In this document: positions 6,602 through 7,096 of the stretch, piece after piece | How positions within the stretch are numbered: position 1 is the first letter of the stretch | How the letters are laid out: every line of letters begins with the position of its first letter | NCBI GenBank assembly: GCA_043779285.1 | Contig: JAYWEL010000249.1 | Location: 1-7,096 of the forward strand | Direction: 5' to 3' | DNA: 7,096 bases | DNA from: MGR-bin208 sp043779285 | GTDB taxonomy: Bacteria; Bacteroidota; Bacteroidia; Chitinophagales; Chitinophagaceae | Notes under the pieces: model-generated | Seen by the model: only the letters and a program-made list of their open reading frames with translations | Told to the model about the DNA's origin: nothing | Database searches by the model: none | Position numbers and translations under genes: made by a program

Positions 6602-7096
6602 ATGGCAATCATATCTCCATTTAAAGCATTAAGACCAAAAGCAGAACTGGCAGCAAAACTTGCATCCCGTCCATATGATGTATTAAATTCGAAGGAAGCA
6701 AAAGAAGAAGTGACGAACAATGAAATTTCATTTTTACGTGTTACCAAATCAGAAGTAGACTTTCCCGATGATATAGATACACACAGTATGCAGGTATATG
6801 AAAAAGCAAAAGAGACTCTGGAACAATTCATAGCAGATGGCATCCTGTTTCGTGAAGCAAAACCATGCTATTATGTATATCAATTAACCATGCCTGCCCG
6901 TGCCGGATCGGACGGGAACGGCAGAAGTCAGACCGGCCTGGTTTGTGGATCCGCCGTGGCGGATTATTTCAACAACATCATTAAAAAACACGAATATACC
7001 CGTCCCGAAAAAGAGCTTGACCGTATCACCCATATAAAAATTACCAGGTCTCAAACCGGTAATGTATTTATGGCTTACAGAGATGTTGCTGAAATA
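6602..7096 (+). CDS. DUF1015 family protein, N-terminal part (3'-truncated by window edge)
   Basis: The ATG at 6602 opens a frame of 165 codons to the last base of the window; the family usually has about 410-420 residues, so roughly 40 percent is visible. Family patterns are clear: MAIISPFKALRP (1-12), ASRPYDVLNSKEAKEE (21-36), SFLRVTKSEVDFP (43-55), CYYVYQLTM (89-97), GRSQTGLV (107-114), IIKKHEYTRPEKELDRITHI (126-145) and QTGNVFMAYRD (151-161). No signal peptide is present, so it is cytoplasmic. The family's activity is not known to me with any certainty; in Bacteroidota it often sits with serC and serA, which suggests a link to serine metabolism, and here it follows serC by 7 bases. One oddity: between TM (97) and NGRSQ there are about eight residues (PARAGSDG, 98-105) that I do not recall in homologues, encoded by a GC-rich palindrome. 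The frame stays open through it, so the gene looks intact. Confidence 0.88.
   Translation, partial: MAIISPFKALRPKAELAAKLASRPYDVLNSKEAKEEVTNNEISFLRVTKSEVDFPDDIDTHSMQVYEKAKETLEQFIADGILFREAKPCYYVYQLTMPARAGSDGNGRSQTGLVCGSAVADYFNNIIKKHEYTRPEKELDRITHIKITRSQTGNVFMAYRDVAEI
6891..6923. repeat. GC-rich interrupted palindrome inside the DUF1015 gene
   Basis: Three nested pairings are readable: TGCC (6891-6894) with GGCA (6920-6923), CCCGT (6897-6901) with ACGGG (6912-6916), and CCG (6903-6905) with CGG (6909-6911) around a GAT loop; the only mismatches are a TG/AAC internal loop and one bulged G. The element covers the codons for the apparent extra residues 98-105. It resembles a decayed small mobile palindromic repeat; whether copies exist elsewhere in the genome cannot be seen here. 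Confidence 0.5.
6949..6964. repeat. Short perfect inverted repeat in the DUF1015 gene
   Basis: ATCCGCC (6949-6955) and GGCGGAT (6958-6964) are exact reverse complements separated by GT. It lies 25 bases after the larger palindrome, in codons for GSAVAD, with no obvious length change of the protein relative to the family. It may be part of the same GC-rich element or coincidence of codon choice. Confidence 0.4.

Noticed and set aside
6589..6843. 84-codon minus-strand open frame
   Set aside because: It lies opposite the DUF1015 start, which matches its family over many motifs.
1..7096. CRISPR array, tRNA, rRNA, riboswitch or insertion sequence
   Set aside because: I found no regularly spaced repeats, cloverleaf sequence, transposase or terminal inverted repeats; coding sequence fills nearly all of the window.

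Overview
The window reads as chromosomal DNA of a Bacteroidota bacterium, probably of the Chitinophagales/Sphingobacteriales type. The basis is the protein families (TANFOR-like exported protein, fibronectin-III surface protein, DUF502, P1/PLC-like zinc enzyme, SerC next to DUF1015), AT-rich leaders without Shine-Dalgarno sequences, and low GC. All six supported genes lie on the plus strand and none of the gaps between them exceeds about 120 bases. I see no RNA gene, CRISPR array or insertion sequence.

Left block (1-3690), very AT-rich: three tightly packed genes for exported or envelope proteins. They are the C-terminal end of a multi-repeat fibronectin-III-like protein (cut by the left edge), a 577-residue predicted outer-membrane beta-barrel protein with signal peptide and terminal Phe, and a 277-residue exported protein with a TANFOR-like N-terminal half and a fibronectin-III-like C-terminal half. 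Gaps of 38 and 4 bases suggest one operon. This looks like a surface-structure module of unknown function and is the least characterised part of the window. A 7-bp stem followed by nine T (3720-3778) probably ends it.

Right block (3805-7096), clearly higher GC and housekeeping in character: a DUF502 inner-membrane protein; a secreted zinc-dependent phospholipase C / P1-nuclease-like enzyme that keeps a full set of nine candidate zinc ligands and appears to start at TTG; serC, phosphoserine aminotransferase of serine biosynthesis (also the PdxF step of vitamin B6 synthesis in some bacteria); and, 7 bases on, the first 165 codons of a DUF1015 gene that runs off the right edge.

The most unusual sequence structure is inside the DUF1015 gene. 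A GC-rich stretch (6891-6964, about two thirds GC) holds two palindromes. The first coincides with about eight extra codons relative to the family pattern as I remember it, which suggests an in-frame insertion of a small palindromic repeat into a coding gene.
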